Notes: generated from the letters alone by a model not told the origin. A stretch of 64,000 bases of DNA from Apodospora peruviana (GCA_033439685.1 JAUEDM010000007.1:1612001-1676000); one strand, 5' to 3'. Positions 1 through 11,329 are shown, counted from the stretch's first letter. Numbers and translations are program-made.

Positions 1-1
1 C

Positions 2-1399
2 GCGTGGGCCCACAAGGATATGAGTAAGAAAGAGATTTGGGATTACTCCAAGGTCGCCATCAGCAGAGCCCGAGGTGTCTGGGAGGAGGTTGTTGAGCGC
101 TGGAGGAAAGGCCGAGTAAACATCGACGAGGAGTTGGTCTGCGCTACGGGCCGGGTACTTATGATGGGTGAGCGCGCCGACGCTCTCAGCGTCTTCGAGC
201 TCCTCGAGCAGACCATGCAGCTCCCTCTTCCAGACCATGTGAAAGCTCCTGCGTCTCGACCCAAACCCACTGAACCGCCACAAACAGAGGCTGGGACAGC
301 GGAAGCCACGACATCAGAAGCTTTGACAGTTGAAGCCTCTACTGTGGAAGTCCAAAGTACGGCGACAGCGACAACATTAATAACTACTACTCCCACTACC
401 ATTACCTCAATACCGGAATCCCCAGTAAAAGTGAAGTCACAACAATCACCGCCACCAACCGCAAGACAGCTATCGAGAAGGTGCTCAAGCGCCTCATTCA
501 CCATTTACGCCAAACCAGGCAACAACACCCTCTCCCTAATTCTCAGCATACTCGTCAAGACCCGCATCACCACTCTCGCGCCCAAATACTGGGCTCTCCT
601 CACACAGACCCACGGCGTCGTCCCCGACAAGGACAACTATATCTGCTACCTCAAGGCGCTCGTCCACGGCCGCGCCAGCGCCAAGATTGCCGACGCGATC
701 GCCGAAATCCCCACCGCCATGCTCTCGCCCATGACCTTCCGCCTCGGCTTCTCGGCCTGCATACGCGACGAGCTCAACTGGAACGCCTTCGACAACGCCA
801 AGCGCATCTTCCGCGTGATGGCCTCCCGGCTGCGTTACCCCGACCCGCACGCCATGCGCCTCTTCCTGGTCTCGGCCCGCGGCAATTTTGGTCGCTTTAG
901 GGAAGAGTCCGAGACCAAGCCCGTCGAGTCGCGCCTCGCCCTCGGCAAGCAGATCGTCACGGCCCTCGACATGATGTGGGGGCCCTTCCGCATCCTCTGC
1001 ACCTCCTTCTCGTTCCCCAAGGACAACACCCGCTCGCCGGTGGACGCGTACCTCCGCACGAAAGACTTCAGGGAAGAGATGCTGACGTGCGCGAACCGCA
1101 TGATCGCCGCCTATGACAAGGTCATTTTTGCCAACTTGATAGCCGACGAGCAGGTCCGCAAGGTCATCTACGTCAGACGGGCCATCCTGGGCAGGCTGGT
1201 CCAGCGGTATAGCAAAATTGATGAAAAGATGGAGAAGAAGATTCTTGAGGAGCAGCGGGCGGGTGACGAAGAGCCCCTCGGGGAGGAGGGCCAGGCTGAG
1301 AAAGAGTGCAGTGGTGGTAATGGCGAGAAGAAAATAACTAAAAGCATTGTTATTGTGAAGAAGCCAGAGAGAAAGAATGCGCTGCCTGAACGTCTTTAA
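2..1399 (+). CDS. PPR-like mitochondrial RNA-metabolism protein, 3' part only
   Basis: The frame is already open at base 2, so the gene begins upstream of the window; the ATG at 20 is probably internal. The visible 466 codons end at TAA 1397-1399. The first ~75 residues are helical and repeat-like. A Thr/Ala/Pro-rich low-complexity linker follows (roughly bases 280-480). Then comes a helical block with phrases such as GNNTLSLI, APKYWALL and RDELNWNAFDNA, which resemble the C-terminal half of a fungal pentatricopeptide-repeat-like protein family. The tail is Lys/Glu-rich. Such proteins normally act on mitochondrial transcripts. The family call rests on remembered resemblance, not on a clear 35-residue repeat count. 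An intron inside the linker cannot be excluded, but none is needed to keep the frame. The next gene is convergent. Confidence 0.6.
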   Translation, partial: AWAHKDMSKKEIWDYSKVAISRARGVWEEVVERWRKGRVNIDEELVCATGRVLMMGERADALSVFELLEQTMQLPLPDHVKAPASRPKPTEPPQTEAGTAEATTSEALTVEASTVEVQSTATATTLITTTPTTITSIPESPVKVKSQQSPPPTARQLSRRCSSASFTIYAKPGNNTLSLILSILVKTRITTLAPKYWALLTQTHGVVPDKDNYICYLKALVHGRASAKIADAIAEIPTAMLSPMTFRLGFSACIRDELNWNAFDNAKRIFRVMASRLRYPDPHAMRLFLVSARGNFGRFREESETKPVESRLALGKQIVTALDMMWGPFRILCTSFSFPKDNTRSPVDAYLRTKDFREEMLTCANRMIAAYDKVIFANLIADEQVRKVIYVRRAILGRLVQRYSKIDEKMEKKILEEQRAGDEEPLGEEGQAEKECSGGNGEKKITKSIVIVKKPERKNALPERL

Positions 1400-1402
1400 A
1401 GA

Positions 1403-1831
1403 ATCCAATGTACGGCAAAAGCTATTGTATTTATCTGTATAATATTCATGTGTTTGATAGTACGAGGATCTTAGAAATAGAAGTTGTATATTTACCTTTA
1501 TATCAAAGCAACATAAAGACCAAGAATAAAGTAGGTATGTTTATAAGTACAGAAACCTTGTCACCTGTTACAGTATCCAATCACAGCTGTCACTTCTCCA
1601 GTGCATCATTTACAAGAATTTGCTCTCCTAACACTACCTAATATCACTAGGTAGTCTAGACCATCCCTATCCTATTCACTTACCAACAGAGCCTATCACA
1701 GTTCCGATTCACTCTTACTGTCTTGTCTGTCTTCAATCAGACACTCCAATACACTGACGCACAGAAATTATAATACAGCCAGGATAATCCGCACCAACAG
1801 CACCACATCGGAAACACAACCAACCAGATCC
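1403..1831. other. Intergenic, convergent 3' ends
   Basis: This AT-richer 430-bp spacer lies between two converging genes and probably holds both 3' UTRs. It contains one CTAGGTAG motif near 1648 (see the dispersed motif finding). I see no gene. Confidence 0.6.
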
Positions 1832-3441
1832 TCAAGAGAGAATGTCATCCGGATCGAGCACAACAGACGCAGTAGACACAGCAGACATGGAGCGAAGGGA
1901 AGAACCATCCTCGGGTGAGTTGTTTGACGAATCACCATCAAACGACTCGCCGATCTGCAACAACTCCTCCTGCAGAGACCGCCATGCCGGCGCGTCTCTG
2001 TCCCCGGCGACCATTATATGTCCTTCGTCTTCCAACGAATCCCGATTCGATTTGCAAAGATACTCCTTCACAAGCTTCTCCATCACATACTTGGTACAGT
2101 TCATTTCCCAGAGTTTCTCGTTGTTAAATTCGGTGTTCATCTGCTGCTCGGGACTTGGGCATGACATGGAGAAGTATGTAGCGTCCATGATGCTCTCCAG
2201 AGTCGCGCTGTTCGATTTCGGCGCGCACTGCTGCTCGCACCGTTCGCCGAGGATCATGTTGTCCGAGCTATCGCTCCAGGCGACGGGATTAGTGGACGAG
2301 TCGTTCCCATCCTCGAGCTCTGCATTTCTCAGCTTCAATTCTGAGCATTCCTGCTCATCACAGACCGCCATGTCTGTCCCTTTTTCTTTTTTTCCTACTG
2401 CACGACTGCCAATGACCTGGGAAAGCTCGTCGATTATGCTCTCGGCAAGGGCTCGGAAACCTCCGACCCATGCCTCAGGGACACCGGATTTTAGGCGGCG
2501 AACCACGGCTGCGCCGTCATGTCGTGGGGTTTCATCGTACAAATTTCTGATCCCTTCTGTCACATTGCCTAGATCTTTATAGAGTCGATACCACTTTGTT
2601 TCCTGCCAGTCAAAGTATTGGCGGTCTTCCTGACTGTTAAGAGATATCGATAGGCCAGTCTGAAGTTTCTCTTCGAGCACGGCGTCCTTAGGCTGGTTTT
2701 GCATGTCCAGTTTCTGAGATTCCACCATCGCTTGAGCTCCAGTGTCGTCATCCTGACTGGGGATATGGGGCGATATATCGTCCGAAGTGGTAAATCTAAC
2801 CTCCATCTCTCCTGGGTGCCTTGGTAGACGTGATCTTGTCAGCTCACGGTTTCCAAGAGGATACCCGAATCAAGTGACTAGCACATAGTGCTTGGGAGCA
2901 GAGAAGCTTACCCTGTTGACTCTAAACCCGATGTGGACAGAATAGAGGCGAGTTCTGCTGGCATATCGGCGGGACCGTCCCAGCTGTTGGCAGCTTCCTG
3001 GTCGACTTCGAAAATACTTCGTCTATTACGGAGAGACTGGCCAGAACTGGGGGCTTTCAAAATACGATTTGCTTCGGGAGACCTGTCTGTTGATGTTGTT
3101 GTTGCTTGAGCTCCAGACCGCGGCTTCGATCGTGTTCCAGACACAGTCCAGAACAGTCGCTTTCTTTGGAGGGGAGGTTTCGTTCGTCCGGCATCCCAAG
3201 AACCATACTGTGATAGGCTGCTTCCGTGCTCCATGTGATAATGGTAAGGTCGCTCCTCCTCGGGGTCGGTAGCCCATGGATGGCTAGTGGCGATCTCGCG
3301 GGTGTGTTTAGACCTTCTTAGCATGGCCGCTAGGGCAACGAGGGATGATCTCTTGCGGCTGATGGCGGAAGCTAGAGAGCAACGAAAGCCATTGCCCGTG
3401 GGGCTGGTTTGTGAACTTGTCGACGAATTGCTGTTGAACAT
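1832..3441 (-). CDS. Hypothetical serine-rich, acidic protein (two exons)
   Basis: Two exons join to a 505-residue protein: complement(1832..2819, 2912..3441). The 92-nt intron (2820..2911) has donor GTAAGC, a GCTGAC branch-like site and acceptor CCAAG. A second possible acceptor 8 nt further into exon 2 runs into a stop at once, which decides the junction. The start is the ATG at 3441. The N-terminal third is rich in Ser and Arg-x-x-Ser sites (for example SRKRSS and RNRRSIFEVD). The C-terminal part is acidic with scattered Ser/Asn runs and a helical centre. I recognise no domain. The composition suggests a largely disordered, phosphorylated regulatory or scaffold protein, which is inference only. 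Confidence 0.6.
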
Positions 3442-4834
3442 GATGGCTATGGGTTGTTTGCGGCCCGGCTTGGTGTAAGAAATGCGTGCGAACTGTTGAG
3501 CTATGGTTCAAGCACAAAGAATGGACCACGGTAGACCTCAATTTGTAATGGCCCAGAGAGATCATGACGGTAGCTCTTGCTAGTAGAGGTTCATTGTTCA
3601 TTGTAAGGATAAGGACAACGTCGTGGAAGGTACAACTTTGAGTCCTAAGACGGCAGGTCCTGCTTGTAGTTCGTGCCACAACTGGAAGTGGAATGCAAAG
3701 AGCAGCCCGCTTGACTTGTAACTACCTACCTTATTCTCAACATCCTGATCAGAAAAGGGGGGAAAATAGCAGTTCTCTCATCTTCATCCTGCATTCCCTC
3801 GAAGCTCCAGGCGGTGGAAGGATACCTGGTAAAGACGGTCATGAGCATTTCATTCTACGTCCACCAAAGCTGCCAGTGGTGACGATAGTGCTAGACTGGC
3901 ACCGAGCTTGGATTCGAAAAGGCTATCACCACCATCGTCGTTCAGTGCCTTTGTGTTTTTAGGGCTAAGTACCTACCTAAGGTAAGGTAGCTTCTGAAGT
4001 TCGCGATACAAGGTAATCCGTACCGATCACATCGTCGCAGCCGCAAGTATTGAACTGACCTATTTATGCTGCGTGTCATGTACAAGCACGGGGTCCTTTG
4101 ATGGTACGACACCCACCTTCACCAAGTACTCAATTCAAACGCAAAGCACGCGGGTTGGGTAACAATCGGCGAAGGCGAGGAGTGGATGCAGTTCAAGGTC
4201 GCACCGAGTTCACGATATCTCTGTTGAGCGTAAATTTCCCAGCTTAGATTTCACGGGGGGACTTCTTTGCTCAACAGGGGTGATTGGAATTTGGAATGCT
4301 TGGGAAATGGAAGACAAAAATCTCGACTGGAAGGTTGACGGGGGCTGGAGTTCGTGCCTGCCTCTACAGTACTTTTGACAAGAGGAAGGAGAAGGAGGAG
4401 ACATTTCAAGAGCAAGGACCTGAAGTAATGTAAGGGACCTTACCAGTGCTTACGGAGTAGGTACCTTACGTACCAGACAATGTATGGTCCGTGCACAACA
4501 CAGATCAGTCTGATCAGAAAGCGGATGCAGGGGTGGGCAAATTAGTCTCGTTGACGCGCCGCCAGCAGGGGCAGAAACACGCATTTTTGTCCATTCACCG
4601 CACAGGTGAACGACGTGTATTGGAGAATGCTAACAATAAAACGGTCGCAACATCTTGATTTTCTCCCCACAATAGACCATTACTCCTTCTCGACCTACCC
4701 ATAGCTTGCCATATACGTTTACTCTGCATCTAATTTATTTGCAACAGTAAAGCGTACTGCGGTGGGCAATCACTTGGGTCCTCTCGCTTTCCTTTCGTTT
4801 CCATCTCCTCAAACGAAGCGACCCGTCGCACGCC
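3442..4834. other. Intergenic, divergent promoters
   Basis: This 1.4-kb region lies between a minus-strand and a plus-strand start and probably carries both promoters. ORFs here are short and lack splice context. Two clusters of the TACCTA/AGGTA motif sit at 3971-3990 and about 4458-4473. The stretch before 4835 is pyrimidine-rich, as in a fungal 5' leader. Confidence 0.6.
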
Positions 4835-6122
4835 ATGGCACCACCGAACGGAAAGAAACAGGTCGCATCCGACTTTGAGAAGATCATCAATGAAGGTATG
4901 TTTCGGAATAATAAAATTTGCACTGATCAGTTCTACACTTCGCTGTACAAAAGCTAACCTCTTGCTCTCCGCTCGTCACAGGTCGTGATCGCAAGAAGAA
5001 CGAGGCGCTCGCTGCCAGGATCTTTAGCAAAGACCGTCGCTCGAGTACACCGTCCAGCAAGGGAACAGGCGCAGGCTCTCTCACGAGCCGTGCCGGAATA
5101 AACAAGGTTCGTTTGTTCTGCATTTTACTTGTTCATTTGGTCTAATACTAACCAACCCCCATCTTCCTCAGCGGTCCGTCTCCTCAGCACACCAACAACC
5201 CCGCGCCAGCACCGGTAATATCGATGGCGAATGGACACACGATCTCCACGGTATTAGCGGCGGCGGATGGCAAGGAGGAAGCGCGCGAAACAGCCCGAAG
5301 CCCGTCGGCGGTTCCCTCGCCGCGAGAATCTCGAATCCGAACGCAGGCCCCGCCGGTAACCCCCGCCAGAAGCGACGCGCAGCACAGGTTGCACAGGCCC
5401 TGATAAGGACGGAGCTCCAACCCGCATCATCGAAGCAGACGGCGCCGAGACGCCCGGCATCACTGCCACCGAGCCAGGGCCGTGGCGGCGGCTCGTTCGA
5501 CAAAGGACTGACGATCCGGGGTCTTGCCGGTCCGTTCGTCGTCATGGCGCAGAACTTCGCCCCTGGGACAACAGCCGCAGACATTGAGAGCGCCATGACG
5601 CCCATCGGCGGCATAATCAACAGCTGTCGCGTCCTGAAGGAGCACCCGATCGTGATTGCCGAAATTGTGTTTGAGAGCAAGGAGGGCGCCGAGAACGTTA
5701 TTGCTACTTTCAACAACCGAACCGTGAGTTCCAGCTTTCTGCCCACGTTCCCATAAGCCAACAACTGACAATTCTCTTCTTATCTTAAGGCCGACGGACG
5801 GGTCCTTAGCGTATACCCCAAAGTCGGAAACCCTGTGGCAGCAACAACAGCGCCACCAACAGGCCCACGAAATGCGACGGGCGGCCATCCGCCGAGCGCG
5901 CCGCGTGCCCAGCGTGACGATAGCATAGTCGACGGCACGATGGGCTTTGCCGACCCCATGGAGACGGACGAGGTCTTCCCCAATGGCAATGGTCGGCAAC
6001 CGCCCAAGGGACCCCGTGGCGATCAAGGCTTGTATAGTGACAAGGTGATGCGCGGAGCCAACGGCGGCCGGGGTGGTGGGCGTGGCGGTGGTAGAGGCAA
6101 ACGCGGCGGTCCCGGGAGATAG
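4835..6122 (+). CDS. RRM and RGG-box RNA-binding protein (four exons)
   Basis: The exons are 4835-4895, 4982-5106, 5172-5723 and 5790-6122, giving 356 residues. All three introns (86, 65 and 66 nt) have GT..AG ends and keep phase. The N-terminal half is basic and disordered. One RRM-like fold follows at about residues 175-265, with FVVMAQNF as the RNP2-like strand and IVIAEIVFE near RNP1. A Gly/Arg-rich tail (GGRGGGRGGGRGKRGG) ends the protein, a typical arginine-methylated RGG box. The role is probably nuclear mRNA binding or export, by analogy with other single-RRM/RGG proteins. The UAG stop at 6120-6122 is followed in the same frame by an open, coding-like stretch, described separately. 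An alternative 78-nt intron (6045-6122, GTGATG..GATAG) would remove exactly the RGG box and the stop. Confidence 0.8.
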
Positions 6123-6311
6123 GATGAACCGTACTCCCCGCGTCAAGTCGACCATTACAGCCCGAACCGCGAAGAAGAGTGGGCAGAATCACTACCACCA
6201 TACTACCGGAGAGGAGAAGAACCCCCATCACCAGCATACCGGAGAGGACAAGAAACCCCGTCACCACCATACTGGATTGACAAGTCCGGATCAGCACAAT
6301 ATCAGAGATAG
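6123..6311 (+). other. In-frame open extension downstream of a UAG stop
   Basis: Directly after the UAG the frame stays open for 62 sense codons to the next UAG (6309-6311), then for another 34 codons to tandem TAA TAA (6414-6419). The first stretch contains two copies of a TAC-CGG-AGA-GGA...CCA unit 33-36 nt long. The copies differ by a whole codon and by substitutions that include a synonymous one. The residues are rich in Pro, Tyr, Arg and Glu (PPYYRRGEEPPSP, then AYRRGQETPSPPYW). It may be an alternative C-terminus, a readthrough tail, a recently lost C-terminus, or chance. Confidence 0.35.
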
Positions 6312-7298
6312 AGCGAACTGAATCACATGTGCTGCGATGGAGACCATAGCAGCCGCACGAGTGGTAGGAGTTACAGCTACTCGACCAGCAACACCAACGG
6401 ATATTCATCGCATTAATAATACCCCAGAACCCGAACCTCCACCCCTGGCGAATTGTTATCTGGTTCATGGAGGGTGGGCAAAAAGGCTGTTTTTTTCTTT
6501 CCGGTTGCACATTGGTTTTCTTTTTTACTCGGGCCATGTACCACTCATCGCCTCTAGGAGAGGACGGCGAGTTTTCTTCACGGTAATCAGCGTTCAAACT
6601 TCTATTCCCAGCTTGTTTTGTTTCTCTTGCTATGAGTTGGCAAAAAGAAAAGCAAGGCGTATCTGGGTGGTTTGTTCATTCTTTCTCTCTTTCCTGTCCT
6701 ACTAATGTATGTTACACCATCAATAGATAACCAAAGGTAAGAAAAAGGAAAGCTTTGCCAAAGTCAAGGAAGGATGGTAAATGGTCGGCGGGTTTCTGGT
6801 CGGTTGGAAGCTAATGCCTACCTTACCTAGGCAGGTAAGCATGGTGAGGTACCTAGGGAGGTTTCTTGGCTGGGATTGGCAAAGAGAACATGATGGATCC
6901 ATTGCAAGTCCTCTTTTCTTTTTTTGCCAACAGGGCTGCATAGGTTGAGCGACCGAGCTACTTGCATGTGGCTTGTTACGACCTACCGTAGATTAGATAG
7001 GAATCATTGTATGTATACCCACGGTCATCGCCAGTGCTCTCTCTATGTAAGATACCTTGGTTAAGGTGGGTCTTGATTGTCATCGCCTCCTTCTACTGCA
7101 TACACTTCACCTCCTGGAAGGATTTTGGTTTCCAACAACGGACCAAGGCACGCGGCCGGAGTCTGACGGCCCGGGTCACAGTGCCATAGAAATTGCTAGC
7201 AAAGCTACTGACATTCCGTCAGTAGCTGGCTGCAGTCGAAGTCCCGAACTGTCATGGAAATGATCTAGATGCCTTGCTTGTAGGACAACAGACCTATG

Positions 7299-7436
7299 CC
7301 CTTGGCTGTGTTCGAGGACAATTCTATGACGCCACCCCTCCTATAATAGATTCGTTCCTGATGACTGCACGGCTTGTTATGATTTTGTAAGAGAAGGGGG
7401 GTGGCGTTGATGAATTGTCCTCGAACACAGCCAAGG

Positions 7437-7437
<1 letters not shown>
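7299..7437. repeat. Long inverted repeat (about 42-nt arms, ~55-nt spacer)
   Basis: The left arm 7299-7340 (CCCTTGGCTGTG...) matches the reverse complement of the right arm at about 7395-7437. The outer 26 nt match perfectly and the rest have a few mismatches and indels. The spacer is A/T-rich. No transposase ORF and no clear target-site duplication is visible. A transcript would fold into a long hairpin. It could be a small MITE, a hairpin small-RNA precursor or a palindromic insertion. Confidence 0.75.

Positions 7438-7443
<6 letters not shown>

Positions 7444-7468
<25 letters not shown>
7444..7468. repeat. (TG)n dinucleotide microsatellite
   Basis: About 12 uninterrupted TG units start six bases after the right arm of the inverted repeat. 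Confidence 0.9.
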
Positions 7469-8388
7469 CCCGGGCCTCAGGTTTTAATCAATTTCTGTTC
7501 TGCACCTGGAGCCTATATTACTGGTCTAGGTAAACCTGCTTGCCCTCCTCAAGGTAGATGATACCCAGTAGACCAACCCCCAAGCCCTGTCTGTGTATTT
7601 CCAAAAGAAAAGGAGAAGAGGCAAAAACAAACGATGCTCCAACCCTTCTCTGCCCCCCATGAAATGTCTCTGCTCTGGTATCTTTCTTATCTCGTGTCCA
7701 TTGAATGCATTCAGATTCGGATTCAAACTCAAATTTTTCTTACTAATGTATCCGGTAGAAGGGAAGGAAAACGAAAGGGGAAATATGAATAGTGGAAAAA
7801 GAAAATAACAGCCGCTGCTACCGACTTCCAGGTTGTCATCAACCACCATCGTCATGAAAACATAATGACCGGAAAAGAGAAATGGATAATATCATTTCCC
7901 CACCTACCTACTTATCGATATAGCGTTTGGGAAGACAAGAACTAGAAGGGAGAAAGAACAAAAAGAGAGGGAGTGAAACCCTGTAAGACTAATTGGAAAA
8001 CAGGAGATGCACAGCCCAACACCCACCCTATCGAATAATTTCCCCAGCGTTTTGCTTCTCTTGTTTTGTCCCACCCACCCATCCAGCCATCTATCGCGTC
8101 TCCTTCCAGTTCCGACCCAGTCCTGTCGCGGTTGTCTGTCTTCCTATGTCCTTTTTATATCCCCTTGGTCACCAAGGAAAAGACTCAATTTCCGCCACGA
8201 CTACTCCCCTCCAACCAAGCTTGCAGGTACTCGCAAACACAGCAAACATCTCTCGGCGTTATTGCCTGCAGGTCCTGGTAAATTGAGTCACCAGCTGCTG
8301 CCGCGCGTATCAAATTGTTAGTTTAATGCCTGTTGCAGGCGAAGTGACCCCCGAAAGCCGCTTTAATAACCGAACCGCCTTGCTTATC

Positions 8389-11329
8389 TCAATGCCACGG
8401 GCTCTGGTTGTTCCCCATAAATCCTTCCTCAAGAGTCCGTTCCTCCAGGTTTCGGATGAAGTCGCGGTTGCTGCGCTGTTGTTGTCCAGTCTGTTGTGCG
8501 CGACTTCCTCTCCTCCTTCCAGGTGTTTGGTCCATGCCTGCAATTCCGTCTTGCGGAGGAGGGTAATACGCAGGACTTGGCTGTAGCCGAATAGGCTGGC
8601 TCGGGTCCAGATGGCTTGCAACTCTCTGAATCGCGGCGGGGATCCCGCTCTGTTGTTGTTCCATCGTTGAAGCACGTTGTCTCGTCCTGGCTTGCTGCTG
8701 GGCGTACAGGTTCGATTGGTTAATGTTAGAATAGTTGCCAGCTGGCATCTGAACAGGTGCCTGCTGCATATTCATCTGATTATAGACGCCCTGTTGAGGA
8801 GCGTACGGCGGCGGTTGCCCGGTGTGTGCAGCACCAGGAGAATACATGTTATTATTGGGATACACAGGCGTCGCTTGTGCGTGGGCAGGTTGCTGGTACT
8901 GCCCTGCGGCCAGCGAGCCGTACGCATTCTGTGTCGCCGTATTTGCCTGGGCTTGCGCTTGCTGCGCTCGTTGCTTGCTTAAAGCCTCGGCTTGTTGCTG
9001 TTGTTGGGTGCCTGGAGCCGGTGACCGATTCATCGAACTGGCTTTGAGGTTCATCGGAGGCACGAACTGTCCGGTAAACTTTTGTTGAGTGATGAACGGA
9101 TGCAACTTCGCCTGGTGCGGAGACCATCGCTCCAGCGGGTTGATCGTTAGTAGGCCCCTGACGAAGTCGATAAAGGCAATGCGGTTATTCATTTCTGCGG
9201 CGTACTAGTTAGCTACAATCCCAAAAGTCCAATAGCATACAGTCGGTTGTCCACTCACCTCTGTCGATTTCCGACTGCTTCATATTTTTCCGAGGCATCG
9301 GGTATGATTTGATGATTTCCGGAAGTGTATTTGCTTGAAAGTACTTCTTGCTCGGTTGCTCCTTTGTGCCGTGTTCGCGCGAATAAACCTCCATGCTCTT
9401 GAGATGGTAAGTCCGCCTGCCGAATTCGTCCTGCTTCTTCTCGAAGAACTCGCCCGCCTGCTTCCCCATCTCAATCATCCAGTTCGGAGGATTTCCTAGC
9501 ATCTCAACAATTCGTGAGACCTGGTTGTACTCGGAAGAGCCTGGGAACAAGGGTAAGCCGAGGAACAGTTCGACCACAATGCAGCCTAGCGACCACATGT
9601 CGATTGCGGAAGAATACGGCAGCCCGAGCAATACCTCGGGTGATCGGTAGAATCTAGACTGGATGTAAGTGTAGACCGTCTGTCGTTCGTCGCAGGCGGA
9701 TCCGAAGTCAATAATCTTGATGATTGGGCTCTCAAGATTCTTCAGAAGAATGTTCTCGGGTTTCAAGTCGCAATGTATCAGCCTCGCCTTATTCAGCAGA
9801 GCTAGGCCATTAAGAAGCTGCTGCGCAAAGACACGGACAAGTGTTGTGCTAAGTCCACGGAACTGGTTTTGTTTGATCAGCTCGTACAGATTCACGCTCA
9901 GCAACTCGAATACCAAGCAAAGATGCTGTCGGTGTATAAAAGTATCCTTGAGTCGTAGGAGGTGATGATCGTCGTTTCTGTCAAGCTTGGTATTGAGCTG
10001 GGGGGTTGTCAGCACCTGTTCGAGGCAAGAACATGGCATTCAAGAACATACCAGATCCAGGACAGACACTTCCATCATACTCTGGTTGAAATATGCGGTG
10101 CGATTCTTGATCACCTTCACCGCAACAACCTCCTGCGTCTTCAAGTTCTGGCATTTGACGACCTGGCCAAATGTGCCTTGGCCAAGGACGTCAAGTATCA
10201 GATACCGGTTCCTGCGGCTATCCAGTTAGTGACGAGTACGGGGATGCAGCAGGCAAACAACGTACTTGTGGCCAGCTTCCTCTGAGCCTAATATATCGTT
10301 GACGTAAAGGATATAGTCACTGTCCTCGTTATCGAAGCCATCGTTCTTCACCCCTTTGCTCGGCTTGGTCAAGACGCGACGAGGGTTCCGCGACGACTCG
10401 TACTTGAAACTAGGGTTGCATATCCGGTAGGTCGCGGGAAGGTGTACCGTGAGCGCTTGGAGCGGCTGTTGTATGGCAGGTTAGCATGGGAAGGATGCAG
10501 ACAGCCGAAAGTGGCTTCAGACAGAAGAACGTACACTGATAAAGCCGCCTTCTGGGTTGGCTCGCCGGAAGGGCGGCTGCGAATTGACCTTTGGCCTCAA
10601 GTCGGTTGGTGCCCGGATCTTCTTGAACTCAGGGACTGGACCCTTATCCATGGGCGGGGCTGTACGCCGGGGCGATTTGGGATCCATGAAGGACCCGTCC
10701 ATGGGAGTGATGGCCGACGACGGATAACTGTCTTGACCGGGTGCGTATGGGTTGATGGGTGGGAGCTGTTGAGATGATTGGCGGGAGCTGTAGTATGAGT
10801 TCTGGGGGCTCTGCGAGCCATAGTCGTTTAAGTGAATTGGCGACTGGCGCTGCGCAGGCGACTGCGAATATTGGCCGGCTCCTTGGGACTTGGAAGATCC
10901 ATACGGGGAGGTGGGCGAGAGAACCTCCATGGGCGAGTAACGCTGAGCGGCAGAGGAGGGTTCCTGGGACTGGTGCAGGTTGGTGGGTCGACTGCCAGAG
11001 AGCTGATGTTGGTGATGGGGTCTCAGAGGGTACTTGATGCCGGCGTATGGGTCGTGGGCGTCCTGCATGGGGACGTCGCCACTGCCGTCGCGCACCTGAG
11101 GGGTCGTCATGGGCGACGTCGACGCTGTCTGTTGCGAGTTCAGGCCGCCCTGGTACTGGTCGTATTTGAAGCCGGCGGGAGGTTGGGCTTGCTGCTGCTG
11201 CTGCTGCTGCTGTTGCTGTTGCTGGGCTTGACCATTGCTGAAATCGCGGGGCGAGATCTGATTAACGCCATTGTATCTCCTCGAACCGCTGGCGCCTGCA
11301 GAGTCGCCGTACGCCTGCCATTGCTCCAT
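8389..11329 (-). CDS. YAK1: Dual-specificity protein kinase Yak1 (DYRK family), five exons
   Basis: The exons are complement(8389..9194, 9259..9997, 10052..10211, 10266..10465, 10535..11329), giving 899 residues. All four introns (54-69 nt) keep phase. The start is the ATG at 11329 (MEQWQAYGD), which fits fungal Yak1; upstream codons are open but lack an ATG. A disordered Gln/Pro/Ser-rich N-terminus with a poly-Gln run leads into the kinase domain at about residues 334-690. It shows the Gly loop GQGTFGQV, VAVK, HCDLKPEN (Asp ~462), DFG (~482) and the DYRK activation loop YTYIQSRFYRSPE, whose second Tyr is autophosphorylated in the family. The C-terminus is Gln-rich. Yak1 is a PKA-antagonised growth and stress kinase. 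Its N-terminal Ser-Pro and Arg-x-x-Ser sites are candidate regulatory sites. The model is complete and ordinary in length. Confidence 0.95.
11190..11224 (-). repeat. CAG/CTG repeat encoding the Yak1 poly-Gln tract
   Basis: An in-frame run of CTG/TTG triplets on the plus strand encodes 12 consecutive Gln in the Yak1 N-terminus. It is mostly pure CAG with a few CAA codons at its N-terminal end. Confidence 0.85.

Larger units (their letters stand above)
6312..8388. other. Gene-free region with inverted repeat and microsatellite
   Basis: This stretch lies between the 3' ends of the RRM/RGG gene and YAK1. It includes the second, shorter in-frame open stretch (to 6413). A dense TACCTTACCTAGG-type cluster lies at 6816-6858, with a long inverted repeat at 7299-7437 and a TG array just after it. 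ORFs here are short, overlap on both strands and look like noise. Confidence 0.6.

Noticed and set aside
536..1408. 290-codon antisense frame over the PPR-like gene
   Set aside because: Mirror of a GC-rich coding strand; the sense frame has the better domain signal and continues off the window.
5460..6597. Two long antisense frames over the RRM/RGG gene
   Set aside because: Reverse reads of Arg/Gly-rich sequence. The sense model has four in-phase exons and an RRM.
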